Position numbers and translations under genes: made by a program. The notes beneath the pieces are model-generated. The model worked only from the letters and a program-made list of their open reading frames with translations, was not told where the DNA came from and did no database searches. A stretch of DNA of 64,000 nucleotides from positions 19,026 to 83,025 of the forward strand of contig NZ_SMKZ01000029.1 of the NCBI RefSeq assembly GCF_004349065.1. The letters run 5' to 3'. The number at the start of each line of letters is the position of its first letter. Positions within the stretch are counted from its first letter, which is position 1. Positions 16,932-25,602 of this stretch are shown here, piece after piece. This DNA comes from Jiangella asiatica (GTDB taxonomy: Bacteria > Actinomycetota > Actinomycetes > Jiangellales > Jiangellaceae).

Positions 16932-18881
16932 TCACGTCGGAAGCCACACTCGCATGGATGATGGACCGCGGTTCGCCCAGGCGTGGTACGGGATCAGCGG
17001 CAGCTCAACGGCCGAGTCGGCTTCCGATGCGTGCGTGTTCGTGCCCACCGGCTGTGGGTATGGCCACGGGCGATCCGCCGGTGCCGTTCTGTGTGCTCGC
17101 ACAACGGCGACGGCGTCGGTCTCGATGGCACCCGGCGTGATGTCGGACGCGCCGGGGTCGATGTCCACGCGAATCGCGTCCAGCTCGACGCCGTCGGGGA
17201 GGTCGGCCGACTCGGCGCACAGTACGAGAGGACCGTGTTCGACCGCGACACATCCGCGCACCGCGTCGATGCGCGGATCCGCCGCGGTGAGGCGGGCGGC
17301 GACTGGCAGCGTCAGCCGGATCTCCTCGCCGGGCCGGAAGGACTCCGTGATCGCGGCGACTCCGGGCACGACCGCCCGCTGTTCGCCACGAAAGATGACG
17401 CGTGCGCCGTCGGCCCACGCGGGGATGCGAAGGGAAAGCGTCCAAGGCCGCTGCTCGTGACCCACGACGTGGATCACCACTGTGCCGTCGTACGGGTAGT
17501 CGGAGCCCACTTCGAATGCGACGCGCCGCCCGTCCGGCAGCTGCGTGGCCACGCCTCCGGTGATGTACTGGTGCAGCTGAACACCTTCGTCGTCAGCTGT
17601 TGCCACGTAGGCGGCGAGGCTGGCAAGTGTGCGCGCGACGTTGGGCGGGCAGCATGCCACTTCGTACCAGGGCGCCCGCGAACCGGCGGCCGCGCGCCGG
17701 CTGGGCGTACCTGCGTCGGGCCCCGGCACAGGCCGCCGCTGGTGCAGTGTGTTCGCGTAGAAGAACGACCGCCCGTCCAGTGCAGGCGACGCCGCGATGA
17801 CGTTGTACAGAGCCCGCTCGATGAGGTCGGCGTACTTGGGATCACCGGAAGCCAGCAGCAGCCGCCAGCTGAGCATGACCGAGCCGACGCCGGCGCAGGT
17901 CTCCGAATAGGCCCGGTCGGGCGGCAGCACGAAGTCGTCGCCGAACGACTCGTCCTGGTGATGGGCTCCCATTCCTCCGGTGAGATAGGTGCGGCGGGCC
18001 ACCGTCGTCTGCCATTGGGTGGCGACGGCCCGGAGGAGATCGGTGTCTCCGGTTTCCGTGGCCACGTCGACGGCGCCGGAGGCGAGGTACAACGCCCGGA
18101 CGGCGTGGCCGCGCAACACGGTGGCGGACCGTACCGGGACGTCGTCCTGGTAGTAGGCGCGGCCGTACTCGATGTCGGCGAGCCGGGCATGTCCGCGGCG
18201 CTCCACGAACAGGGCCGCCTGGTCGAGATAGCGTTGCTCATCGGTGACCCGGGCGAATTCGGCCAGGCCGGTCTCGATGACCGGATGACCGCATAGTCCA
18301 GCGATACCGGCAGGCCCGAAGGTCCGGCAGACGTGGTCGGCCACCCGGCGAGCGACCTCGAACAGCCGGTCCCCGCCATGGGTTCGTGCCCGCGCGACCG
18401 CGGCCTGAAGGAGATGACCGTAGCAGTACAGTTCGTGGCCCCACTCCAGGTCGCTGTAGCGGGGTGGCCGGCCCGGGTGGCCGAAAGCGGTGTTGAGGTA
18501 GCCGTCGTCGTCCTGTGCGGCCGCGACGCGGTCCGCGAGTGCGGTCAGGCGGGCGTCCAGCGCCGGGTCGCCGGACCGTGCGACCTCCCAGGCGGCGGCC
18601 TCCATGAACTTGTAGATTTCGGAGTCTGCGAACTCCCTTCCGGCGTGGCCGGACCCGTCGCCCGCGCCGTTCAACCGATCCGGGTCGAAGTTCGCGATCC
18701 AGCCGGAGCGCTCGAGCCAATAGGCGATGTGTGGAAGGGTCGCCTCAGCATTCGTACGCTGCCGCCGAGCCCAGAATCCACCGGTGATCCGCACCTCGCC
18801 CAGACCGAGCGGACGCAGTGGTCCTGATCTGGGCACGACCGGTCGGCCCCCGGCGTGGTCCTTGACTGGGTGACGGGACAC
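16932..18881 (-). CDS. GH127 beta-L-arabinofuranosidase
   Basis: Glycoside hydrolase family 127 (formerly DUF1680), 649 residues, (alpha/alpha)6 barrel plus beta domains. The zinc and catalytic residues described for Bifidobacterium HypBA1 are all visible: Glu311 (DESFG), Glu327 and Cys329 (YSETCAG), and Cys410-Cys411 (ACCPPN), where the first is the expected nucleophile. It has no signal peptide, so it probably acts on imported oligosaccharides in the cytosol. The GTG start has AGGAGG 5 bases upstream. It is the last gene of a five-gene leftward operon with an ABC importer, which supports uptake and cleavage of arabinofuranosides. Confidence 0.9.
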   Translation of the reverse strand: MSRHPVKDHAGGRPVVPRSGPLRPLGLGEVRITGGFWARRQRTNAEATLPHIAYWLERSGWIANFDPDRLNGAGDGSGHAGREFADSEIYKFMEAAAWEVARSGDPALDARLTALADRVAAAQDDDGYLNTAFGHPGRPPRYSDLEWGHELYCYGHLLQAAVARARTHGGDRLFEVARRVADHVCRTFGPAGIAGLCGHPVIETGLAEFARVTDEQRYLDQAALFVERRGHARLADIEYGRAYYQDDVPVRSATVLRGHAVRALYLASGAVDVATETGDTDLLRAVATQWQTTVARRTYLTGGMGAHHQDESFGDDFVLPPDRAYSETCAGVGSVMLSWRLLLASGDPKYADLIERALYNVIAASPALDGRSFFYANTLHQRRPVPGPDAGTPSRRAAAGSRAPWYEVACCPPNVARTLASLAAYVATADDEGVQLHQYITGGVATQLPDGRRVAFEVGSDYPYDGTVVIHVVGHEQRPWTLSLRIPAWADGARVIFRGEQRAVVPGVAAITESFRPGEEIRLTLPVAARLTAADPRIDAVRGCVAVEHGPLVLCAESADLPDGVELDAIRVDIDPGASDITPGAIETDAVAVVRAHRTAPADRPWPYPQPVGTNTHASEADSAVELPLIPYHAWANRGPSSMRVWLPT

Positions 18882-18897
18882 AGCGCCTCCTGGGTGT

Positions 18898-19713
18898 TCA
18901 TTTCACGCTTCCAGCGGTCATCGCGGCGACGATGCGCTCGCTGAGGATCATGTAGATCACGACGGTCGGGGCGATGGAGACCACGGTCGCGGCGAACGCC
19001 AGCGGATAGTCGGCGGCGTAAGTGGTCAGGAAGTACCGCATGCCCACCTGTACCGTCTGAGACGCCTCGTCCTGCGTGAGGATCGACGCGAACAGCAGTT
19101 CGTTCCAGGCGGTGATCACGAGGAAGATCCCCGCCGTTGCCGCCCCGGGCATGGACAACGGCACGACCACGCGGCGGAAGATCGCATGGAAGCTGGCCCC
19201 GTCGACCCGAGCCGCCTCGATGATCTCCATCGGCGTCGTGTCCATGTAGGTCTTCACGATGAGGAAGCCCAACGGGAAGAACAACCCGGCGTACACCAGC
19301 GCGAGACCGATGGTCGTGTTGTAGAGGCCGAGCTTGTTGACGGTGAAGAAAATCGGCGTCATCAGCGCGTTCACCGGTAGCAAGATTCCGAACAGGAGGA
19401 ACCCGAACGTCATCCGGCTGAGCCGGAAGCGGTGCATCAGGGAGTAAGACGCCATCAGCGAGGCGATCAGAATCAATGCCGTCGCCAGGACGGCGACCAC
19501 GGCGCTGTTGCGCAGGAACACCAGCAACGGGTGTTCCCGAAGCGCCTCACTGTAGTTCCGGAACGACCACGACTCCGGCGGCGCGAACGGACTGCCGAAC
19601 AGCTCGGCGTCGCTCTTGAACGACGACATCACGAGCCACAGCAGGGGCAGCAGCGTGATCAGGGTGAAGACGCCGAGGACGACCCAGCGGAACATCTTGC
19701 CGGCCATGGTCAT
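18898..19713 (-). CDS. ABC sugar transporter permease (MalG type)
   Basis: 271-residue inner-membrane permease of the CUT1 carbohydrate importers, with six predicted transmembrane segments. The EAA loop (MEIIEAARVDGASFHAIFRRVVVPLSMPG) contacts the ATPase. It pairs with the MalF-type permease, overlapping its stop by 4 bases. No ATPase subunit is encoded nearby; a shared MsiK-like ATPase elsewhere is the usual solution in actinomycetes. Confidence 0.9.
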   Translation of the reverse strand: MTMAGKMFRWVVLGVFTLITLLPLLWLVMSSFKSDAELFGSPFAPPESWSFRNYSEALREHPLLVFLRNSAVVAVLATALILIASLMASYSLMHRFRLSRMTFGFLLFGILLPVNALMTPIFFTVNKLGLYNTTIGLALVYAGLFFPLGFLIVKTYMDTTPMEIIEAARVDGASFHAIFRRVVVPLSMPGAATAGIFLVITAWNELLFASILTQDEASQTVQVGMRYFLTTYAADYPLAFAATVVSIAPTVVIYMILSERIVAAMTAGSVK

Positions 19714-20645
19714 CGCTCCGTCCGCCGCAACGCCGCGAAGACCGCCAGGGTGAGCACGGTGCCGACGACCAGTGTGACCACGCCAGCCGCCATGGACAGT
19801 CCGTACTGGTTCGCCGTCATCATCTGGCGGTGGATGTACAGCGACAGCGTCATCGACGAGTCAGCCGGTCCACCACTGGTCATGATGAACGGATACTCGA
19901 AGCTGCGCAGCGCGTAGCCGACGACGAAGAGCACTTGAAGGGCGATCGCCCGGCGGATCAAGGGGATGGTGATGGACAGGTCCTGCCGCAGTGTCGAGGC
20001 CCCGTCCAGCTCAGCGGCCTCGTAGAGCTCCTTCGGGATGGTGGAAATCTGGGTGAGGAGCAGGACCATCCCGAAGCCGATGTAGACCACCCAGGGGGCC
20101 ATCGTGGCCGAGAGCGCCGTGGAAGGATCGAACAGCCACGGCCGAACCCAGGACTCCAGGCCGATCGCGGACAGGGCGGAGTTCAGCAGTCCCAGGCTGA
20201 CGTGAAAGACGAAGTACCACAGCATCGCCAGCGCGGTGGCCGAGATGACGTTCGGCAGGAAGAACACCGTCCGGAAGAACCGCCAGCCGCGCGGTCTGCG
20301 GGCGATCACGAGCGCGACCAGGACGCACAGCGGCGTGTGCACAAGCGTGCCAGCCGCCACCCAGATCAGTGTGTTGACGAGCGCCGTACGGAAGGCCGGG
20401 TCCTCGGCGAGACGGGTGAAGTTGTCGAACGCGACCCACTCGGGCACGCCCACGCCGGCCCATTCGGTGGTGCTCATGCCGAACACCACCGCGAGCGGGA
20501 TGGCCAGGAACAGCACGACGAGTGCTAAAGCGGGCAGGAGGTACAGCGCGATGCGCCACCGGTCGGCCACGTCTCGCCCGCCTCTGCGCTCCTTGCGGCC
20601 GGGCGGCGCCGTCATCGCCCGGGCCGGGACCAGGGCGGAGGTCAT
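19710..20645 (-). CDS. ABC sugar transporter permease (MalF type)
   Basis: 311-residue permease with a basic N-terminal tail and six predicted transmembrane segments. The EAA loop is ELYEAAELDGASTLRQDLSITIPLIRR. It forms the heterodimeric channel with the MalG-type partner downstream. ATG overlaps the stop of the binding-protein gene by 4 bases (20642-20645), which supports a single polycistronic message. Confidence 0.9.
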   Translation of the reverse strand: MTSALVPARAMTAPPGRKERRGGRDVADRWRIALYLLPALALVVLFLAIPLAVVFGMSTTEWAGVGVPEWVAFDNFTRLAEDPAFRTALVNTLIWVAAGTLVHTPLCVLVALVIARRPRGWRFFRTVFFLPNVISATALAMLWYFVFHVSLGLLNSALSAIGLESWVRPWLFDPSTALSATMAPWVVYIGFGMVLLLTQISTIPKELYEAAELDGASTLRQDLSITIPLIRRAIALQVLFVVGYALRSFEYPFIMTSGGPADSSMTLSLYIHRQMMTANQYGLSMAAGVVTLVVGTVLTLAVFAALRRTER

Positions 20646-21949
20646 TCCTGGTTCGCCTGCTGGAGCCCGGCCGCGAACTCATCAGGGCCGCGCTGTCCCA
20701 GGGCGAGCGACTCCAGCAGCGACGGCAGCTGCGCTTGTGCCCCACTGGTGATCTCGCGGCCCATCTGCACGACGCTGGCGGGCGCGGCGTTGGCGATCTC
20801 GAGGACCTGCCTCATCTGGCACGATGCGCGCTCTGCGTCCTCCGGGCCGAGCTCGGTCTGCACCGCGAGCGGGTACTCGCCGTCGACAGCCATCCGGACC
20901 GCGCTGTCGTTCGACGTGAAGTACTTCATCCATGCCACGACGGCTTCGGTCTTCTCCTCGTCGGCCTGCTCAGCCGCGCCCCAGACGTTCAGCGAGTCGG
21001 TGACGGTATAGCCGGGCTCGACGGCACCGTCTCCCGCGGTCGGCGCGGGCGCCACCTGGACGGTGCACGGGTCCTCGACGTCGGACTGGATCGAGCTGAT
21101 CAGCCACGGCCCGTCGATCACCGCGAGAGCCTGCTTGGCCAGGAAGTTGCGTGAGCTGACCGCGTAGTTGCCGCCCACGGCGTCCGGCGTCGAGAGCTCG
21201 AGCAGCCGCCGAGTGTCCTCGGCGGCCCTGCGGATGGCGTCGCTGTCGAGGGATTCGCCCGGTGCGTAGGCATCGCGGCCGCCCGCGGCGGTGGCCAGGT
21301 AGCTGAACGCGTTCATGGTGTGCCAGGCGTCGTCGGCTGTCATCATCGCCAGGCCGGCAACTCCCTCGGACTTCAGCGTCTCCGCCACGGTGAAGAAGTC
21401 GTCCCAGGTCGCGGGGAACGAGTCGTGCCCAGCCTGTTCGAGCAGGTCGCTGTGGTAATAGACGAGTGCGGGAGCCTGGTCACCGGGAATGCCGGGAATC
21501 GCGCCGTCCAGGGCGATCGCGTCCAGGTTGGCCGGGGAGAAGCGCGCCTTCCATTCCGGGTCCTCGTCGAGGTAACGGCTCCAGTCCATCAGCGCGCCGG
21601 ATTCCTCCCGGCTACGGTCGTTGGGGTTGTAGTTGTAGAGGAAGACGTCTGGTGGGTCGCCCGCCGAGATCATCGACCGGATCTTCTGCTGCAGGGTCGG
21701 CCAGTCCGGCTCGGCGGCGGACTCGACCTGGTACTCACCCTCGTGGTCCTCGTTGAACTTGGCGATCAGCTCGTCCAGCACCTGGCCGCGGGCGACGTCG
21801 GAGGTGAAGTTGGACATGACGGTCACCGTGACCTCGCCGCCGTCGCCGCTGTCACCTTCCTGGCCCTCTGGCACGGCGCTACCGCATGCGACCAGGCCGA
21901 GCGAGGCCGCCGGGACCAAGCACAGGGGAATCAGCGTTCGTCGGCGCAT
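20642..21949 (-). CDS. Sugar-binding lipoprotein of the ABC importer
   Basis: 435-residue extracellular solute-binding protein, family 1. The signal peptide MRRRTLIPLCLVPAASLGLV ends in a lipobox (LVAC) with Cys22 as the lipidation site, followed by an acidic Gly-rich linker and the binding core. It would deliver an oligosaccharide, probably arabinose-containing given the GH127 gene, to the two permeases. Its ATG lies one base after the stop of the upstream 733-residue gene. Confidence 0.9.
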   Translation of the reverse strand: MRRRTLIPLCLVPAASLGLVACGSAVPEGQEGDSGDGGEVTVTVMSNFTSDVARGQVLDELIAKFNEDHEGEYQVESAAEPDWPTLQQKIRSMISAGDPPDVFLYNYNPNDRSREESGALMDWSRYLDEDPEWKARFSPANLDAIALDGAIPGIPGDQAPALVYYHSDLLEQAGHDSFPATWDDFFTVAETLKSEGVAGLAMMTADDAWHTMNAFSYLATAAGGRDAYAPGESLDSDAIRRAAEDTRRLLELSTPDAVGGNYAVSSRNFLAKQALAVIDGPWLISSIQSDVEDPCTVQVAPAPTAGDGAVEPGYTVTDSLNVWGAAEQADEEKTEAVVAWMKYFTSNDSAVRMAVDGEYPLAVQTELGPEDAERASCQMRQVLEIANAAPASVVQMGREITSGAQAQLPSLLESLALGQRGPDEFAAGLQQANQE

Positions 21950-21950
21950 G

Positions 21951-24152
21951 TCATTTCCTCACGATCGGTGAGTTCAGGGGTTGGTGGTGCGGGGCCGGCT
22001 CGGCACAGGCGTCGAGGTATTTCGCCATTCCGAAGGTGCCGGCGCTATAGGGCCAGGCTAGACCGCCCCAGGTGTCGCCTTTGCGGATGAGCCCGTCGTC
22101 GGCGCCCTGGTCGCAGAACGAAATGCCTTCCGGTTGCATGCCGATGTCGGCGAACCCGTACGACCGCTCCGGGACCGACAGCAGCTGCACCGACGAGTGC
22201 GCGATGAGCTGTGCGACGCGGGCGAACAACTGGTCGTCGGCGAGCCGGGCGAGGCGGACCAGATCCGCGGCGAAGAAGAGGGAATAGATGTCGGTCACGC
22301 CGGCGCCCCAGATGGAGTTGATGCCTCCCCAGCCGACCGAGCGGACGCCCGCGGTGGCGACCTCGGTGCCGTCAATGTTCGGCACCGTCCAGATGGAGTG
22401 CCAGGTCACCGCCTGTGTGGCCGACCGGCGTGCCGCATCCAACCAGCGGCTTTCCCCAGTCGCCTCATGCAGCGCCAGGGCGGCGCTCATGACCAGAAAG
22501 GCTGCCTCTTTGTCGACGACGTTCGGGTTGTCGAGCGTCCCGCCGCGGTAGTCGTCCAGTGCGACGGAGTGTCGCAGGACGTACTCGCCGGCTCGAATCG
22601 CGGCGTCTCGGTATCGCCGAGCGGCCTCGGGGTGACACCCGGTCGCCTGCCGGGCGACGGCGAGCAGGAACGGGACCACCGTCGACGTCGCCGTCTTGCC
22701 GGCGGCCGGCGACGTGCCGAACCATTCTCCGCCGGTAACCGGGTCGCCATCGGGGGTGTAGGCCCGGTACCAGGCCCCGTCGTCATCCTGATACCGGACG
22801 AAGAAGTCGGCGAGCCGAAGGCAGGCGTCCCACCAGGACGGACGCGCGGTGGTTGGGTTGTACAAGGAGATGTTGAGCAGCAGATCGGAGCCGGCCTCGG
22901 CCATCATCCGGCTGTAGGTTCCCGGCCGGCTGGATCGTCCGAGGTAGTGCATGACCGGACCAGTCGGGTCGCCGCAGGCGTACAGCGGCCGCTTTCGGCC
23001 GGTGTCCCACAACGTGTACATCCAGCCGGAAGCGGTACACATCCGATCGACGAACGCGTCCACCACGCGAGCGGCGCGCTCGGACCAGGCATCAGGGTTG
23101 TGGCGGGCGAGCATGTAGGCGACGTTGAGCTGCCGGCCGGTGAAGCCGTACTCGAAGATCTGCTCGGAACGGCCCATCCGATGCTCGGCGAACGATGCGC
23201 CGAACGCCAAGGGGTGCGAGCCGAACCCGTGTCGCGGGTCGAAGTTGAGCGCGAATCCTGCGAACCCGTCGTCGGATTCCCGGTAGGTGGCAGCAGCCGA
23301 ATCCAACCGCACTTCGATGGAGTCTCTCAGTGGCACGGGGAGGGCGGTCGGCTCCGGCGCCGCAGCGGCCAAAGCGGCGCTGAACGCCCGGTGAGTCGCG
23401 GTCGAGAAGGTCTTCGCGGCGTCGACCCACAACCGGTAGCGGATGGTGATGTCGAGGTCCTCGCCGTCCACCGGGAAGTGTGCGGTGGCCGGGGTACCCT
23501 GACGGTCCAGCATGGCGCTGGTTTCGCCCTCGTGGTACGGCCAGTTGGCGCTCAACGTCAGCGTTTCGGGCTCGGTGGAGAAGCCGACCGAGCCGATGTC
23601 TGTGCGTTGGATGAACGCTCGCTGGCCTGGCTCTCGCTCCGGCGCTTGGTCGAAGGTGGCGGGGGTGAGTCGTTTCAGGACAATGACCTCACCCCGACGT
23701 ACCTGGTGGGCCGCGACGAGCGGATAGGCTAGGCGGTGATCGGCGTAGGAGTGCTCGCGGCCATCGGTGTACTGATCCACGGCGTAGATCAGTCCTGGCA
23801 CGAACAGCCGGACCGGCCCGGGCGACGGCACCGACCATGCCAGCCGCAAGCGGAACCCGTCCGGGTGCTCCGGAGCTGGACCGGTGGCGCGGATCCGGCG
23901 GTGCAGCGTCAGCGCATCGCCGGCCGGCTCCCAGGTATCGGAGACCCGGATGGTGGCGTCCCCGTGTCGCCACTGGGCCGTACCCGTCCACCGGCCCTCG
24001 AGGGCCGAGGCGATGTGGTCGTAGCCGCTTCGATGAAGGGACCCGTCCACGCCGGCGCACTCGATGGGGTGCTCCAACGTGGCCCATGTGCCGGCTCCGC
24101 GGCGGACGTCCAGACCGGCTCCGCGCGGCGCCGGCGCGACCATAAGCGTCAC
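21951..24152 (-). CDS. Large unknown protein, first gene of the arabinofuranoside operon
   Basis: 733 residues, no signal peptide or membrane segment. I do not recognise the family. The C-terminal ~400 residues have the rhythm of an (alpha/alpha)6 toroid: repeated helix segments with Trp/Tyr/Gly-rich turns (WMYTLWDTG, GAWYRAYTPDGDPV, WGGINSIWGAGVTD, GDTWGGLAWPYSAGTFGMAKYL). The N-terminal ~300 residues look beta-rich. This suggests a glycosidase or lyase-like enzyme, but no catalytic pair can be assigned. The GTG at 24152 is preferred because GGAGG lies 5 bases before it; a TTG 14 codons upstream would place the operator inside the gene. It probably acts with the GH127 enzyme. Confidence 0.7.
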   Translation of the reverse strand: MTLMVAPAPRGAGLDVRRGAGTWATLEHPIECAGVDGSLHRSGYDHIASALEGRWTGTAQWRHGDATIRVSDTWEPAGDALTLHRRIRATGPAPEHPDGFRLRLAWSVPSPGPVRLFVPGLIYAVDQYTDGREHSYADHRLAYPLVAAHQVRRGEVIVLKRLTPATFDQAPEREPGQRAFIQRTDIGSVGFSTEPETLTLSANWPYHEGETSAMLDRQGTPATAHFPVDGEDLDITIRYRLWVDAAKTFSTATHRAFSAALAAAAPEPTALPVPLRDSIEVRLDSAAATYRESDDGFAGFALNFDPRHGFGSHPLAFGASFAEHRMGRSEQIFEYGFTGRQLNVAYMLARHNPDAWSERAARVVDAFVDRMCTASGWMYTLWDTGRKRPLYACGDPTGPVMHYLGRSSRPGTYSRMMAEAGSDLLLNISLYNPTTARPSWWDACLRLADFFVRYQDDDGAWYRAYTPDGDPVTGGEWFGTSPAAGKTATSTVVPFLLAVARQATGCHPEAARRYRDAAIRAGEYVLRHSVALDDYRGGTLDNPNVVDKEAAFLVMSAALALHEATGESRWLDAARRSATQAVTWHSIWTVPNIDGTEVATAGVRSVGWGGINSIWGAGVTDIYSLFFAADLVRLARLADDQLFARVAQLIAHSSVQLLSVPERSYGFADIGMQPEGISFCDQGADDGLIRKGDTWGGLAWPYSAGTFGMAKYLDACAEPAPHHQPLNSPIVRK

Positions 24153-24178
24153 GTCCGCCTCCGCTGTTAGAAAATCTA

Positions 24179-24192
24179 CGAAAAGCTTTTCC
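24179..24192 (-). promoter_or_regulatory. LacI-family operator upstream of the arabinofuranoside operon
   Basis: CGAAAAGCTTTTCC contains a perfect 12 bp palindrome GAAAAGCTTTTC, centred about 34 bases before the first gene. The AT-rich core stands out in this genome. A related site, CGAAACCCTTTTCG, lies upstream of the LacI-type gene itself, giving a shared CGAAA-N4-TTTCG form typical of LacI-family operators. Confidence 0.65.
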
Positions 24193-24262
24193 AAGCTGCC
24201 GACGCTAGACCCGTCACGGAAGTGACGTCAAGCGGCTGCCGGCATCGTCCGGGATCGGACGG

Positions 24263-25282
24263 TCAGTTGAGCGGAATCGTGGAGCCCCGCTGCACGATTT
24301 GGCAGTGCAGCATCTCCACACCGGGCGTCATCCTTTCGTCGATCGCCTCGTAGAGCCGCTGAGCCGCCCGCCGGCCGAGCTCTTCCAGGCGCATGTCGAC
24401 GCTGGTGAGTTCCGGACGGGCGTTCACCGTGAGCACTTCCCAGTTGTCGAAGCCGATGACCGCGACGTCATCGGGTATTTCACGGCCCTGGTCGCGGAGC
24501 ACCTCCAGGCAACCTCGGGCGATCTGGTCGCTTCCACAGAAGATCGCGTCGACCGCTGGCTCGTCGGCCAGCAGCATCCGGGTGGCACCGCGACCCCATG
24601 CCTCGGTCCACGAGCCGTAGTGGATCCGCCCACACGCCAACGACAACCCGGCCGCGTCCAGCGCTGCCTCGGCGCCCCGGGCGCGGTCGTGGGTCGCCTG
24701 GTAGCCCGGGTCGCCGGCGATGTGAGCGATCCGTTTACGTCCGCCCGTGACCAGGTGCTGGATCGCGAGGCTTGCACCAGCGACGTTGTCGATGACCAGC
24801 GACATGTCGTCAGGATGATCCGATGGCGAATAGACGTAGACCACCGGGACCGGAAGGCCGCGGCCCAGGGACGGCCGTGGTTCGGTCCGCGAGCCGACGA
24901 CGATGAGACCGTCGACTCGGCGGCTCAACAGGGCGTCCACGTGGTGTTGCTCACGGATCGAGTCGCCCCGGGCGTCGCAGAGGAACACCGAGGTGCGAGC
25001 GGCGCCGAACGCGTCCTCGACGCCCATCATGATCGGCAACGAGAACCGGCCCTCCATGTCGGAGGTGAGCAGACCGACGGTTCCGGTGCGACCGGCCAGC
25101 AGGCTCTTCGCCAGCGCGTTCGGCTGGAAGGCAAGGCGTTTGGCCACGTCGACGACCCGTTCGCGGGTCTCGGTCCGCACCCCTGCCCGGCCGTTCAGTG
25201 CCTTGGACGCCGTCGCCACCGACACGCCAGCCAGCCGGGCGACGTCGGTCAGGGTCGTTGCCCGACTCGAGCCGTTCGCCAC
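24263..25282 (-). CDS. LacI-family regulator of the arabinofuranoside operon
   Basis: 339 residues. N-terminal LacI helix-turn-helix (TLTDVARLAGVSVATASKALNGRAGVR) with the hinge region, then a periplasmic-binding-protein-like effector domain. The GTG at 25282 has GGAGG 5 bases upstream and is preferred to a reading frame start eight codons earlier. It is encoded on the same strand immediately upstream of the five-gene operon. Operator-like palindromes precede both this gene (25368) and the operon (24179), pointing to autoregulation and local control. The effector is not known. Confidence 0.85.
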   Translation of the reverse strand: MANGSSRATTLTDVARLAGVSVATASKALNGRAGVRTETRERVVDVAKRLAFQPNALAKSLLAGRTGTVGLLTSDMEGRFSLPIMMGVEDAFGAARTSVFLCDARGDSIREQHHVDALLSRRVDGLIVVGSRTEPRPSLGRGLPVPVVYVYSPSDHPDDMSLVIDNVAGASLAIQHLVTGGRKRIAHIAGDPGYQATHDRARGAEAALDAAGLSLACGRIHYGSWTEAWGRGATRMLLADEPAVDAIFCGSDQIARGCLEVLRDQGREIPDDVAVIGFDNWEVLTVNARPELTSVDMRLEELGRRAAQRLYEAIDERMTPGVEMLHCQIVQRGSTIPLN

Positions 25283-25367
25283 GGTCGCCTCCGATCGCAA
25301 CTTCACGGGCCGACCGTTGGCTGGATTGGGCTTGCCTCAGCGGGCCGGTTTGCACAGTGTAGCGATG

Positions 25368-25381
25368 CGAAACCCTTTTCG
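25368..25381 (-). promoter_or_regulatory. Second LacI-family operator, upstream of the LacI gene
   Basis: CGAAACCCTTTTCG: arms CGAAA and TTTCG separated by 4 bases, matching the arms of the site at 24179-24192. It lies 86 bases upstream of the regulator start. The rest of the 25283-25602 gap holds no gene; GCCTCGC / GCGAGGC arms at 25506-25544 may form a weak terminator for the amidohydrolase gene. Confidence 0.5.
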
Positions 25382-25602
25382 ATACTTTCACAGTACGCTT
25401 CACAGGCATTGGCTCCCGTGGCCGGGGTCGCGACCCTCGACGGCTACTTTCACCTGCGGGACTTCGCCGGCCGCGACGAGTGACCCGGTTCGAACCCGGA
25501 GCCCCGCCTCGCACGGCCGGCTGCGGTCAAGAGCCCGGCGAGGCCCCGCTGTGCCACTTGACGATCAAGGTTAGTTGGTGCTGGTGATCTTGGCTGCAGG
25601 TG

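Noticed and set aside
25484..25512. tRNA-like T-arm (GGTTCGAACC) in the gap before the LacI gene
   Set aside because: No matching acceptor, D or anticodon arms on either strand at the right distances, so it is not a tRNA gene.
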